Counted from the stretch's first letter, positions 24,977-34,464 are shown. The stretch is DNA of 64,000 nt from Gordoniibacillus chartarius (GCF_042432825.1 NZ_JBHLWN010000102.1:1-64000), one strand, 5' to 3'. A program made the numbers and translations. Notes: a model not told the origin generated them from the letters alone.

Positions 24977-27394
24977 ATGAAAGAAAAGCTCGTTTTAATA
25001 GGAAATGGCATGGCTGGAGTCAACATGGTCGAACATCTGCTGAAGCTTGCTCCCCACAAGTATGAAATCACGATCTTCGGTACGGAGCCGCATCCGAACT
25101 ATAACCGGATCCTGCTCTCCTACGTACTCGCAGGAGATTCGAAGGTGGACGATATAGTCATCAATTCCTTCGAATGGTACGTACAGAACGGCATTACCTT
25201 GCATGCGGGGCAAACGATCACAGCGGTCGATCCGGCAGCGAAGACGGTAACAAGCGATCAAGGGCTGACGGTTCCTTACGACAAGCTGGTTTTCGCTACA
25301 GGCTCCAATCCGTTCATGCTTCCTTTGCCGGGAGCGGACAAAGAAGGGGTTATGGCGTATCGGACGATTCGCGATTGTGAGCAGATGATCGAGGCGTCGA
25401 AGACGTACAAAAAAGCCGTCGTTATCGGCGGCGGCTTGCTTGGACTGGAAGCGGCGAGAGGCTTTCTGAACTTGGGGATGAAGGTCGATGTCGTACACAT
25501 TATGGATACGATTATGGAACGGCAGCTCGATCGCACCGCTTCCAAAATGCTGCAAGCAGCCCTGGAAGAGCAAGGCATGAACTTCTTGCTGGAGAAGCAG
25601 TCCTTGGAAATAGTCGGCGATCAACGCGTCGCGGGGTTGAAATTTAAAGACGGAACCGAAACCGATGCAGATCTCATCGTTATGGCCGTTGGGATTAGAC
25701 CGAATGTACAGCTTGCGAAAGAGACAGGGCTGGAAACGAACCCCGGCATTGTCGTTAACGACTATATGGAAACAAGCGTTCCCGGCATCTATGCGGTCGG
25801 CGAGTGCGCGATGCATCGCGGCGTCGTTTATGGCTTAGTGGCTCCGTTATACGAGCAAGGAGCGGTATTAGCTAAACATCTGGCCGGTCTCGATACAGCG
25901 CCGTATGAAGGCTCCGTCGTCTATACGAAGCTGAAGGTTTCGGGCGTAGACGTATTCTCCGGCGGACAATTCGTCGAGAGCGAAGGTACGAAAGCGATCC
26001 GCGTTCATGACGAGCTTTCCGGCATTTACAAGAAAGTGCTGATCAAGGATAACAAAATTATCGGTGCGGTTCTGTTCGGCGATACGACGGACGGAACGCG
26101 GCTGATGCAAATGATCCGTAACGAAACCGATGTGTCCGGGATGGAGAAGACGGCGATTCTGCAGGATTCCTCATCGGCCGCAGGAGCCGGAGCGGGTTCC
26201 GGCGCAGCTTCGATGAGCGACGATGCCATCGTTTGCGGCTGTAACGGCGTCAGCAAAGGTGACATCTGCAAAGCAATCAAAGAGCAGGGATTATCTACAA
26301 TTGAAGAGGTAAAAAATTGCACGAACGCATCCCGCTCCTGCGGCGGCTGTAAGCCGCTGGTAGGCGAGCTGCTGTCGCTCACGCTTGGCGACGGATTCAA
26401 GCAGGATATGAAAGAGACGATTTGCGGCTGCACCGATGTGTCGCGCGACGAAGTCGTAGAAGCAATCAAAGAAAAAGGCCTTTCACATGTCCGCGAAGTG
26501 ATGAATGTGCTCGGCTGGAAAACCGAAGAAGGCTGCTCCAAATGCCGCCCTGCATTGAATTATTACTTGGGCATGGTGAACCCCGAGAAGTACCAGGACG
26601 ACCGAACTTCCCGATTCGTGAACGAGCGCATGCATGCCAATATCCAAAAGGACGGCACCTACTCGGTCGTACCGCGCATGTACGGCGGCGTCACGACGCC
26701 AAGCGAATTGAAACGGATCGCTGAGGTGGCTGAAAAATATAACGTTCCTACCGTCAAGCTCACCGGGGGACAACGCATCGATCTGCTTGGCGTTCATAAG
26801 GAGGACTTGACCGCGATGTGGGCCGATCTGGATATGCCGTCCGGCTACGCCTACGGTAAGGCTCTCCGCACCGTCAAAACATGTGTCGGCGAAGACTATT
26901 GCCGTTTCGGCACAGGCGATTCCATGGGAATGGGCATAGCGCTGGAGAAACGCTTCGAACGGCTGAACACACCGGCGAAAGTGAAAATGGCGGTATCCGG
27001 CTGTCCGCGCAATTGCGCCGAATCCGGTATCAAGGATCTTGGCGTCGTGTCCGTCGACGGCGGCTGGGAGCTGTATGCCGGCGGTAACGGCGGCGTCAAG
27101 GTCCGCGTAGGCGATCTGCTGACAACGGTAAAGACGGAAGAAGAAGTCATCGAATATACCGAAGCCTACCTGCAGTATTATCGCGAATCCGGGAAGTACG
27201 GTGAACGGACATCGGAGTGGGTGAGCCGCCTTGGCATTGAGCATATTCGCGAGGTCGTGCTGGATGCCGAGAAACGCAAGGAGCTGCGCGAACGAATGGA
27301 TATTGCACTGTCGGTGACGAAAGACCCGTGGAAAGAAGCCGTGGAAAACGAAAGCATCCGCAAAGATTTGTATGAAGTCATCGAACTTAAATAA
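24977..27394 (+). CDS. nirB: Nitrite reductase [NAD(P)H], large subunit, copy 2
   Basis: This 805-residue paralogue of the gene at 21191 has the same order of modules: FAD/NAD(P) domain (IGNGMAGVNMVEH), two BFD [2Fe-2S] modules (VCGCNGVSKGD...CGGCKPL; ICGCTDVSRDE...CSKCRPALNYY) and a nitrite reductase domain. Siroheme/[4Fe-4S] ligands are Cys636, Cys642, Cys676 and Cys680, all present. ATG 24977 is 8 bases after GGAGG. It differs from copy 1 in its control region, which has a consensus promoter and an attenuator with ANTAR-type hairpins. It is followed by its own Rieske subunit and the nitrate genes, pointing to a nitrate/nitrite-induced assimilatory enzyme. Confidence 0.93.
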   Translation: MKEKLVLIGNGMAGVNMVEHLLKLAPHKYEITIFGTEPHPNYNRILLSYVLAGDSKVDDIVINSFEWYVQNGITLHAGQTITAVDPAAKTVTSDQGLTVPYDKLVFATGSNPFMLPLPGADKEGVMAYRTIRDCEQMIEASKTYKKAVVIGGGLLGLEAARGFLNLGMKVDVVHIMDTIMERQLDRTASKMLQAALEEQGMNFLLEKQSLEIVGDQRVAGLKFKDGTETDADLIVMAVGIRPNVQLAKETGLETNPGIVVNDYMETSVPGIYAVGECAMHRGVVYGLVAPLYEQGAVLAKHLAGLDTAPYEGSVVYTKLKVSGVDVFSGGQFVESEGTKAIRVHDELSGIYKKVLIKDNKIIGAVLFGDTTDGTRLMQMIRNETDVSGMEKTAILQDSSSAAGAGAGSGAASMSDDAIVCGCNGVSKGDICKAIKEQGLSTIEEVKNCTNASRSCGGCKPLVGELLSLTLGDGFKQDMKETICGCTDVSRDEVVEAIKEKGLSHVREVMNVLGWKTEEGCSKCRPALNYYLGMVNPEKYQDDRTSRFVNERMHANIQKDGTYSVVPRMYGGVTTPSELKRIAEVAEKYNVPTVKLTGGQRIDLLGVHKEDLTAMWADLDMPSGYAYGKALRTVKTCVGEDYCRFGTGDSMGMGIALEKRFERLNTPAKVKMAVSGCPRNCAESGIKDLGVVSVDGGWELYAGGNGGVKVRVGDLLTTVKTEEEVIEYTEAYLQYYRESGKYGERTSEWVSRLGIEHIREVVLDAEKRKELRERMDIALSVTKDPWKEAVENESIRKDLYEVIELK

Positions 27395-27419
27395 TGTCAG
27401 CCGAGAGGAGCGCTAAAGG

Positions 27420-27770
27420 ATGAGCAACGTAAAGCAAACCGTACATTGGGTCGATGTGACCGCTTATGACGAGCTGAAGCCGAACACGGGGAAAACGGTC
27501 CGGATTCAAGAAGAAGAGATCGCTTTGTTTCGATTAGCGAATGACAAAGTAGTCGCCGTCCAGAATCGTTGTCCGCATAAGGACGGAGTCTTGGCTGAAG
27601 GGATCGTTTGTGACGAACATGTGTTCTGCCCGCTGCACGATCGCAGAATCCACCTTCCTTCCGGGCTTGTTCAGAAGCCGGACACAGGCTGCGTGCGCAC
27701 ATACGAAACGAAGGTTCAAGACGGAAGAGTGCACATCGCCGTTTCGCAATCTACTACGGTTGCGGTATAA
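27420..27770 (+). CDS. nirD: Nitrite reductase small subunit, Rieske type, copy 2
   Basis: This 116-residue Rieske protein has NRCPHKDG and FCPLHDRR, the C-x-H and C-x2-H cluster ligands. It starts 26 bases after nirB2 with GAGGAG 9 bases before ATG. It is the partner of nirB2 and a divergent paralogue of the subunit at 23631. A terminator-like hairpin follows before narK. Confidence 0.9.
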   Translation: MSNVKQTVHWVDVTAYDELKPNTGKTVRIQEEEIALFRLANDKVVAVQNRCPHKDGVLAEGIVCDEHVFCPLHDRRIHLPSGLVQKPDTGCVRTYETKVQDGRVHIAVSQSTTVAV

Positions 27771-27805
27771 GGCTCGCGCAAGAACGTAGTCGGACGCTCC
27801 GACGC

Positions 27806-27863
27806 GCTCCTTTTGCTGGGTAACGTGCCTGAAGGACACTTCCCAACACTTGGAGCCTTTTTA
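27806..27863 (+). terminator. Terminator or attenuator between nirD2 and narK
   Basis: A long imperfect stem has outer GCTCC/GGAGC, middle TGGG/CCCA and inner GTG-CCT/AGG-CAC arms, followed by CTTTTTATT. A separate perfect hairpin GTCGGA-CGC-TCCGAC lies just upstream (27789-27803). It could end the nirBD2 message or reduce read-through into narK. Confidence 0.6.
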
Positions 27864-27902
27864 TTGGCGACTTTGCCATCTTAGTTTGAGGAGAATGCTT
27901 CT

Positions 27903-29078
27903 ATGCGACAAAATCGGGCAGTCCTGACGTTAGGGCTATCGACTATGGCCATGACAGCTTCATTTGTAATTTGGAGCGTGTTTTCTCCGATCGCCGGACA
28001 GCTAAAGGAGCTGCTTCATCTCAGCTCGATTCAAATGAGCCTGTTGATCGCAGCGCCGGTTTTGCTCGGATCGATCATGCGAATTCCCATGGGAATTTAT
28101 ACCGACCGATTTGGCGGCAGGCGAGTGTTCACGGCGACGATGCTGTTCCTCATCGTGCCGCTGCTGGCGGCCGCTTCGACACAGTCTTACTGGGTCCTTC
28201 TGCTCTGTGCGTTGTTCATCGGTGTGGCGGGGACGACGTTCGCCATATCCATGACATATGTTTCCAGATGGTTCCCTCCGGAGCGGCAAGGACTGGTTCT
28301 GGGATTAGCTGGAATCGGCAATCTCGGAGGCGCCGTTGCGAGTTATACGCTGCCGTTTATTTTTAACAGCTATGGATTTCAGTGGGTGTTCTGGAGCCTG
28401 GCGATTCTGATGGCATGTGTGAGCGTAATCTTCTGGGCCGGAACGACCGATTTACCTGCACCGGCGAAAGCGAAAACGTTCAAGCAATCGATGGCTGTGA
28501 TGCAGGATCAGGCGACATGGTACTTATCGCTGTTTTATTTTCTTACCTTCGGCGGGTTCGTCGCTTTCGGTGCTTATCTGCCGACTTTCCTTACAGACAT
28601 GTTTCATTTGCCCGCGACGGATGCGGGCATCAAGACGGCTGGGTTCGTCCTGATCGCTACGCTCATTCGGCCGCTGGGAGGATATTGGGCGGACCGCTTC
28701 GGTTCGCGTAAGGTTTTAGTCGTCGTATTCACGGGTATCGTTGTCACCTCACTCGTTATGGCTGTATTCACAAGTCATTTTTCCGTATTTTTCACGAGTT
28801 GCTATGCGGCCGCAATATTGCTCGGATTGGGGAACGGCGCCGTGTTCAAGATGGTCCCCGAGGTATCCGCGAGCAACATTGGTGCGGTAACCGGCATCGT
28901 TGGAGCGGCCGGCGGAGTGGGAGGATTTTTTCCGCCGATCCTGCTCGGCATGATTAAAGACTTGACAGGTGCTTATTCGCTTGGATTCGTATTGCTGGCA
29001 CTCTTTGCCTGCGTCTGTCTGCGAATGAATTACAGTACAAAGAGAATGGAGCTCCGGAACCAAGAGGCGGCGGCTTGA
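27903..29078 (+). CDS. narK: Nitrate/nitrite transporter, NNP family MFS
   Basis: This 391-residue major facilitator has about 12 membrane segments. It is assigned to the nitrate-nitrite porter family by two glycine-rich signatures, GLAGIGNLGGAVASY in the first half and GAAGGVGGFFPPILLG in the second. Its place between nirBD2 and nasBC supports nitrate uptake for assimilation (NasA role in B. subtilis); nitrite export is an alternative. The start follows GAGGAGAATGCTTCT. The short gap of 57 bases to nasB suggests one transcript. Confidence 0.88.
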   Translation: MRQNRAVLTLGLSTMAMTASFVIWSVFSPIAGQLKELLHLSSIQMSLLIAAPVLLGSIMRIPMGIYTDRFGGRRVFTATMLFLIVPLLAAASTQSYWVLLLCALFIGVAGTTFAISMTYVSRWFPPERQGLVLGLAGIGNLGGAVASYTLPFIFNSYGFQWVFWSLAILMACVSVIFWAGTTDLPAPAKAKTFKQSMAVMQDQATWYLSLFYFLTFGGFVAFGAYLPTFLTDMFHLPATDAGIKTAGFVLIATLIRPLGGYWADRFGSRKVLVVVFTGIVVTSLVMAVFTSHFSVFFTSCYAAAILLGLGNGAVFKMVPEVSASNIGAVTGIVGAAGGVGGFFPPILLGMIKDLTGAYSLGFVLLALFACVCLRMNYSTKRMELRNQEAAA

Positions 29079-29135
29079 ACCGGACATGATCGGAGAGGCG
29101 GAAACTTTCTAACGAAAGGGGAGTGGAGGACCGGT

Positions 29136-31547
29136 ATGAATAAACATAAGCTTGTCGTCATCGGTAACGGCATGGCCGGAGTTCGCTGTGTGGAAGAAAT
29201 AATCGCGCTTGCTCCGGATCGATTCGACATCACGATTTTTGGCGCCGAGCCGCATCCGAATTATAACCGGATCCTGCTGTCCAAAGTCCTGCAGGGCGAT
29301 ACGGCGCTGAAAGACATTACAATTAATGACTGGCAGTGGTATCAGGAGCATAACATTACCCTTCACGCCGGGGACCCGGTTGTCCTTATGGATACAGCGA
29401 AGCGGAAGGTTACCAGCCAGAGAGGGATTTCTGTCGATTATGACCAGCTGATCCTCGCAACAGGCTCGCTGCCGTTCATGCTTCCGCTGCCGGGCGCCGA
29501 TTTGCCTGGGGTTACGGCATTCCGAGATATCAAGGATTGCAACACGATGCTCGAAGCTTCCAAATCGTATAAGAAAGCAGTCGTCATCGGCGGCGGACTT
29601 CTCGGCTTGGAAGCGGCGCGGGGACTTCTCAATCTGGGGATGGAAGTTCATGTGGTGCATATCTTCAATCATTTGATGGAGCGCCAGCTGGACCCTACGG
29701 CAGCAAGCATGCTGCGCAAAGATTTGGAGCGCCAGGGCATGCGCTTTCTCCTCGAGAAGCAGACCGAGAAAATTATCGGCAAGAAGCGGGCGCAAGGGCT
29801 CCAGTTCAAGGACGGCAGTAAAATAGAGGCCGATCTTATTGTGATCGCCGTCGGCGTCCGCCCGAATATCCAGCTTGCCAAGGATAGCGGCATCGAAACG
29901 AACCGCGCCATCGTCGTGAACGATTATATGGAGACGAATGTGCCCGGCGTGTATGCCGTCGGCGAATGCGCGGAGCACCGCGGTATGGTGTACGGACTCG
30001 TGGCTCCGTTATACGAACAAGGCAAAGTGCTGGCGAACAAAATTTGCGGCATCGAAACGGAAGGGTATCCGGGCTCGATATTGTATTCTCAACTGAAGGT
30101 GTCGGGTGTAGAAGTATTTTCGGCGGGGGAAATTCGCGATTCGGAGCTCACAACCTCACTACAAGTTTACGACGGGATCTCGAATACGTATAAGAAAGTC
30201 GGCGTTCGCGATAACAAAATCGTCGGTGCGGTCTTGTACGGCGACAGCAGCGAAGGCAATGAACTGCTCGGTCATATTAAGCGGCAGGATGACGTTTCCG
30301 TGCTGAAAAATAAAGCTGCCGCCGGAGGTACGGACGACGCCTATGCCGCCTCGCTTTCACCGAATGCGACCGTGTGCTCCTGCAACGGAGTGACGAAAAG
30401 CGCGATAATGGATGCGGTCATGACGGGCTCTTGCGAAACCGTCGAAGACGTTCGTGCTTGTACGCGCGCATCAAGCACGTGCGGCGGCTGCAAGCCGTTA
30501 GTCAAGGCGGTGCTGCAGCTGGCGCTGCAGAGCAAGGACTCGTTGTCGGCGCCGAAAGAAACGGTATGCGGCTGCACGCCGTTCAGCCACGAAGAGCTTC
30601 GCGACGCCGTTCGCACTGGCGAATACGCTGCTCCGGACGAAGCTATGCGCGCTTTGGGCTGGGCCAATGCGCAGGGCTGCGAGATATGCCGCCCGGCCTT
30701 GCACTATTATGCCGGCCAGGCGCGGAGCTTGAAGCTGCTTGCGGCAGACTCTGCGGAAGATGCTCCTCCGGCCGGATCGGCGCGTCTTCTTGCCGACGGC
30801 TCGTACGCCGTTGCTCCCCGCATGTATGGCGGAATGACGAGCGCCGGACAGCTGCGGCAAATTGCGGATCTGATCGATAAATACAGCATTCCGATGGCAA
30901 AGCTCTCTATCCATGGCCAGCTGGATTTGTTAGGCGTTAATCCGAAGCTTGCGGACGGACTGATCGCCGATCTCGGCCAGAAGAGGACAGCCGAAACGGC
31001 CAGGATTACGGACCGGGCATACGGCAAAACGATCGGTACTGTCGTCACTTGCGATGGCTTGGACTATGATCGGGGCGCAATACGGGACTCCGTGTCGTTT
31101 GGCGCGAAGCTCGAACGGAGACTGGAGTGTCTTCCCATGCCGGCCGATGTTAGCGTTGCAGTATCGGCAAGCCCGCTGCACCGGGCCGGAACGCTTGCCA
31201 AGGATGTCGGCATCGTTGGCGCGCCTGGCGGCTGGGAAATCTATGTTGGCGGCAGCGGCACGATGAAGCTTCGGCAAGGGGAGCTGCTGTGCACGGAGCC
31301 CTCGGACGATAAGGCGTTCGAAATGACAGCGGCCTTCCTGCAGTGGTACCGCGAAGTAGCCAGATACGGCGAGACGACGGGTCAATGGGTGGAACGCATC
31401 GGGATTACGCAGCTGCGGGAAGCGCTGTTCCATAGTCCGTTCCGTTCGGAGCTGACGCGGAGAATGCATCGGGAACAGCAGGTAAATAAGCAAATATTCG
31501 GGCAAAAGCAACCCATCTCGCAGCAAGAAGCTGCTTTGACAAGGTGA
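29136..31547 (+). CDS. nasB: Assimilatory nitrate reductase electron-transfer subunit (NirB-like, siroheme ligands lost)
   Basis: This 803-residue third NirB homologue has an intact FAD/NAD(P) module (IGNGMAGVRCVEE) and both BFD [2Fe-2S] modules (VCSCNGVTKSA...CGGCKPL; VCGCTPFSHEE...CEICRPALHYY). In the C-terminal reductase-like domain only Cys639 remains. The other three siroheme/[4Fe-4S] positions are Asp645, Ser679 and Arg683, so it cannot hold the coupled cofactor. It ends 7 bases before the molybdenum nitrate reductase gene. It is therefore the NAD(P)H-dependent electron donor of that enzyme, matching B. subtilis NasB. ATG 29136 follows GGAGG by 6 bases. Confidence 0.87.
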   Translation: MNKHKLVVIGNGMAGVRCVEEIIALAPDRFDITIFGAEPHPNYNRILLSKVLQGDTALKDITINDWQWYQEHNITLHAGDPVVLMDTAKRKVTSQRGISVDYDQLILATGSLPFMLPLPGADLPGVTAFRDIKDCNTMLEASKSYKKAVVIGGGLLGLEAARGLLNLGMEVHVVHIFNHLMERQLDPTAASMLRKDLERQGMRFLLEKQTEKIIGKKRAQGLQFKDGSKIEADLIVIAVGVRPNIQLAKDSGIETNRAIVVNDYMETNVPGVYAVGECAEHRGMVYGLVAPLYEQGKVLANKICGIETEGYPGSILYSQLKVSGVEVFSAGEIRDSELTTSLQVYDGISNTYKKVGVRDNKIVGAVLYGDSSEGNELLGHIKRQDDVSVLKNKAAAGGTDDAYAASLSPNATVCSCNGVTKSAIMDAVMTGSCETVEDVRACTRASSTCGGCKPLVKAVLQLALQSKDSLSAPKETVCGCTPFSHEELRDAVRTGEYAAPDEAMRALGWANAQGCEICRPALHYYAGQARSLKLLAADSAEDAPPAGSARLLADGSYAVAPRMYGGMTSAGQLRQIADLIDKYSIPMAKLSIHGQLDLLGVNPKLADGLIADLGQKRTAETARITDRAYGKTIGTVVTCDGLDYDRGAIRDSVSFGAKLERRLECLPMPADVSVAVSASPLHRAGTLAKDVGIVGAPGGWEIYVGGSGTMKLRQGELLCTEPSDDKAFEMTAAFLQWYREVARYGETTGQWVERIGITQLREALFHSPFRSELTRRMHREQQVNKQIFGQKQPISQQEAALTR

Positions 31548-31554
31548 ATGAGCT

Positions 31555-33690
31555 ATGAGTCGATTAATGGAGCAACTGCGGTCGGAACCGGCTTCGGAGC
31601 TTGTCATGGACACACAGTGTCCGTTCTGCAGCGTGCAGTGCAAGATGCAAATCATCGAACATAAAGTAGATGGAGCGCAAAGCCCGACCTATTCCGTCAT
31701 ACCGAAGCCGAATCTCGCCTCGGAAGGGCGCCTCTGCATCAAAGGGATGAATGCCTATCAGCATGTGCTGACCGGCGAACGGATCCTGCACCCGATGCTG
31801 AAGAAGGACGGAACGTTTGTCCGCATTTCGTGGGAAGAAGCTTATGAGCTTATCATCCACAAATTCAATGACATTCGCAGCCAATACGGCAGCGATGCGA
31901 TCGCTCTTTACGGCGGAGGCTCGCTGACGAATGAATCCGCCTATGTACTGGGCAAGTTTGCACGGGTTGCGCTGCGGACCAAGTATATCGATTACAACGG
32001 CAGATTTTGCATGTCTGCTGCGGCTTCAGCGGGGGTCAAGGCGCTCGGCATCGATCGCGGGCTGACGAACCAGCTGTCGGACATCGAGCAAGCACGCTGC
32101 ATCGTACTGGCAGGTACGAATATCGCAGAGTGCCAGCCTACGCTGATGCCTTATTTTACAAGAGCGAAGGAAAACGGAGCCTATATCATTGCAATCGACC
32201 CTAGAGAAACCGGTACGACCCGGATCGCGGATTTGCATCTGCGTGTGAAGCCGGGCATGGATGCAACGCTCGTTAACGGGCTTCTTAAGGTGCTGCTGGA
32301 GGAGGACTTGGTCGATCGGGATTTCGTACAGCAGCGGACGAAAGGCTTCGCCGAATTGAAGTCGCATCTGGAAGGGCTCGACTTGACGGAGATTGCCGAA
32401 CTGACCGGCGTATCCGCCGAGACGATCCGTCAAGCGGCTGCAGCCTACGGCAAAGCGCCGACGGGCATGGTGTTCACGGCACGCGGCGTGGAGCAGCAGA
32501 CGGACGGCCACATGTCGGTCCGCAACTTCATCAATTTGGCGTTATTAACCGGCAAGATCGGCAGGCCGGGCTGCGGCTACGGGGCCGTTACCGGCCAAGG
32601 CAACGGACAGGGAGGCAGGGAGCACGGTCAGAAAGCCGATCAGCTTCCGGGCTACCGTCTGATCGAAAATCCCGAGGATCGGGCCTATGTCGCCGGTGTG
32701 TGGGGAATCGATCCGGATGAGCTTCCGGGCAAAGGGGTTTCCGCGTACGAAATGCTGGTGAAGGTTCACGAGCAGGAGATTCGATCCTTGTTCGTGATGG
32801 CTTCCAATCCGCTCATTTCCAACCCGAATGCAAACCTGGTGCAGGAAGCACTGGAGAAGCTCGAATTTCTCGTCGTTGCCGACTTCTTGATGTCGGAGAC
32901 CGCTCAGCTGGCGGATCTGATTTTGCCGGCGTCGGCTTACCTCGAGAATACGGGAACGCTAACCAATCTCGAAGGCCGGGTGCTGCTAAGGGAAGCCGCC
33001 CGCCCCGCAGCCGGCGAAGCGAAGCCTGATTGGGAAATTTTATGCGAATTGGCGGATAGACTGGGCAGGGGAGCTTACTTTGCGTTTTCGAGTGCCGAAG
33101 ACATCTTTAACGAGCTTCGCTTGGCAAGCCGGGGTGGAGTTGCCGATTACTACGGCATTACCTATGAGCGCTTGCGGAAGGAAGAAGGCGTCTATTGGCC
33201 GTGTCCGGAGCCCGATCATCCCGGGCAGAAGCGCCTGTTTGAAACATCGTTTCCGCTGCCTGAAGGCAAGGCGCTGCTGACTCCCGTGGACAATCATCTG
33301 CCGAAGGAGCAGGCAAGTCCGGAGTATCCGTTATATTTAACGACCGGCCGCATTTTGACCCACTACTTAACCGGCGTGCAGACGAGAAAAAGCCATTCGT
33401 TGGCGGCCCGCGACGTAGAATCGTTCGTAGAGGTGCACCCGAAAACAGCCAAGAAGTACCGTCTCGATGAGGAAGCCCTTGTGAAGCTGGAGTCGAGACG
33501 GGGCGTTGTGTACGTGCGCTGCAGGTACAACGCCGACATTCGCGAAGACACCGTCTTCGTACCGATGCACTGGGGCGACACCCAAAACGTGAATAAGCTG
33601 ACTCTCGACGCTCTGGATCCGACCTGCAAAATGCCGGGCTTTAAAGTGTGCGCGGTGAACGTTAGTCCATTTGTATCCGAGTTTTATTGA
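31555..33690 (+). CDS. nasC: Assimilatory nitrate reductase catalytic subunit
   Basis: This 711-residue molybdopterin (bis-MGD) oxidoreductase has the same length as B. subtilis NasC. The N-terminal [4Fe-4S] ligands are Cys22, Cys25, Cys29 and Cys61 (CPFCSVQC, RLCIKG). The probable molybdenum ligand is Cys152 in NGRFCMSAA. Later come TGQGNGQGGREHGQKADQLP, typical of NasA/NarB-type enzymes, and a C-terminal MopB_CT domain with TTGRILTHYLTG. It reduces nitrate to nitrite in the cytoplasm using electrons from the preceding NasB. There is no Tat or Sec signal. Confidence 0.93.
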   Translation: MSRLMEQLRSEPASELVMDTQCPFCSVQCKMQIIEHKVDGAQSPTYSVIPKPNLASEGRLCIKGMNAYQHVLTGERILHPMLKKDGTFVRISWEEAYELIIHKFNDIRSQYGSDAIALYGGGSLTNESAYVLGKFARVALRTKYIDYNGRFCMSAAASAGVKALGIDRGLTNQLSDIEQARCIVLAGTNIAECQPTLMPYFTRAKENGAYIIAIDPRETGTTRIADLHLRVKPGMDATLVNGLLKVLLEEDLVDRDFVQQRTKGFAELKSHLEGLDLTEIAELTGVSAETIRQAAAAYGKAPTGMVFTARGVEQQTDGHMSVRNFINLALLTGKIGRPGCGYGAVTGQGNGQGGREHGQKADQLPGYRLIENPEDRAYVAGVWGIDPDELPGKGVSAYEMLVKVHEQEIRSLFVMASNPLISNPNANLVQEALEKLEFLVVADFLMSETAQLADLILPASAYLENTGTLTNLEGRVLLREAARPAAGEAKPDWEILCELADRLGRGAYFAFSSAEDIFNELRLASRGGVADYYGITYERLRKEEGVYWPCPEPDHPGQKRLFETSFPLPEGKALLTPVDNHLPKEQASPEYPLYLTTGRILTHYLTGVQTRKSHSLAARDVESFVEVHPKTAKKYRLDEEALVKLESRRGVVYVRCRYNADIREDTVFVPMHWGDTQNVNKLTLDALDPTCKMPGFKVCAVNVSPFVSEFY

Positions 33691-34061
33691 GAGCATAAGA
33701 CCCTCCGGAAGCAGCATAATTAAAGAATAGTTGCTTGGGGAACGTAATAAATTTCATTGATCGACGAATTTCAAAAGAGAGGGGCTGATTACCGTAGATG
33801 GCGTCTGCCTTTGGTACAGCCCCTTGACATGCTCTTTCCTTATCAAAAAACCTCAGTAAGCGGTTTCCAAACACTCCATACATCCCGAACACTTGTCTAA
33901 TTCTATCACGGTCCGCGAATACTACGAAGCTTTGTGCTCGCCGTCCTGGCTTAAACGGTGCTGAGTCGGAGCATGATTACTGATAACGAGTGCCCACGAA
34001 ATCATCTCTCTCTGCGCAGCCATTCTAAGTCCGACAGTTTGGAATATGTGTAACAGTAGGA
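33691..34061. other. Intergenic region after nasC
   Basis: This stretch contains the strong hairpin at 33780-33825 and otherwise no open frame with a ribosome site on either strand. The AT-rich part at 33826-34061 shows no recognisable element. Confidence 0.5.
33780..33825 (+). terminator. Hairpin terminator downstream of nasC
   Basis: Outer stem AGGGGCTG-A-TTACC / GGTA-CAGCCCCTT encloses a second small hairpin (GTAGA-TGGCG-TCTGC). The T-run after it is short (TT, then CTTTCC further on), so termination strength is uncertain. Confidence 0.55.
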
Positions 34062-34256
34062 CTACTTCTTGTTGTTTCGATTCCTGTTCATCCTGAGATA
34101 AACCAGGAGCGCCGCAAGCACCATCGTAAATACGGCAATCTGGTCGGCGACTTCAATCGATGCCCCCAGCATCAGACTGATTGATTTCCCTAAGGAGTTA
34201 CCAAGAAAAGCTGCTGCAAGAATGAGTAAAGGACGGGAAAAATTAAATTTGCGCAA
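34062..34256 (-). CDS. Small membrane protein of unknown function
   Basis: This 64-residue protein has two hydrophobic segments (about 9-30 and 38-55) and a basic, Asn/Lys-rich tail. TTG 34256 is preferred because GGGGAGG lies 9 bases upstream; an upstream in-frame TTG at 34274 would place this site inside the gene. It is transcribed away from katG. I do not recognise the family. Confidence 0.55.
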   Translation of the reverse strand: MRKFNFSRPLLILAAAFLGNSLGKSISLMLGASIEVADQIAVFTMVLAALLVYLRMNRNRNNKK

Positions 34257-34415
34257 ATGGAAAGGCCTCCCCAAGTAAAATGCTGATATGGTGAGTCTAC
34301 TACAGAACAGCGAATAATTCTATATGACTTGATGTCGTCGACTCCATTACCGCCGGAATAAAGACATAACCTTCTCCCCCGAACAGCTTAACCGATGCAT
34401 TGAAAAATAAAATAG

Positions 34416-34444
34416 TTGATTTCCGGTCCAAATAGTATTATATA
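34416..34444 (+). promoter_or_regulatory. Candidate katG promoter
   Basis: TTGATT (34416-34421), a 17-base spacer and TATACT (34439-34444), about 57 bases before the katG start. The PerR-like box follows at the expected transcription start. Confidence 0.6.
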
Positions 34445-34449
34445 CTTAT

Positions 34450-34464
34450 TTATAGTAATTATTA
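34450..34464 (+). promoter_or_regulatory. PerR box-like operator of katG
   Basis: TTATAGTAATTATTA agrees with the PerR consensus TTATAATnATTATAA at 12 of its 14 defined positions. Its place at the probable start point fits peroxide-relieved repression, as known for katA and other PerR targets in Bacilli. Confidence 0.6.

Noticed and set aside
24995..25816. Antisense frames repeated within nirB2 (and likewise in nirB1 and nasB)
   Set aside because: They recur at the same place in all three paralogues, which shows that they are shadows of the conserved NirB codons and not genes.
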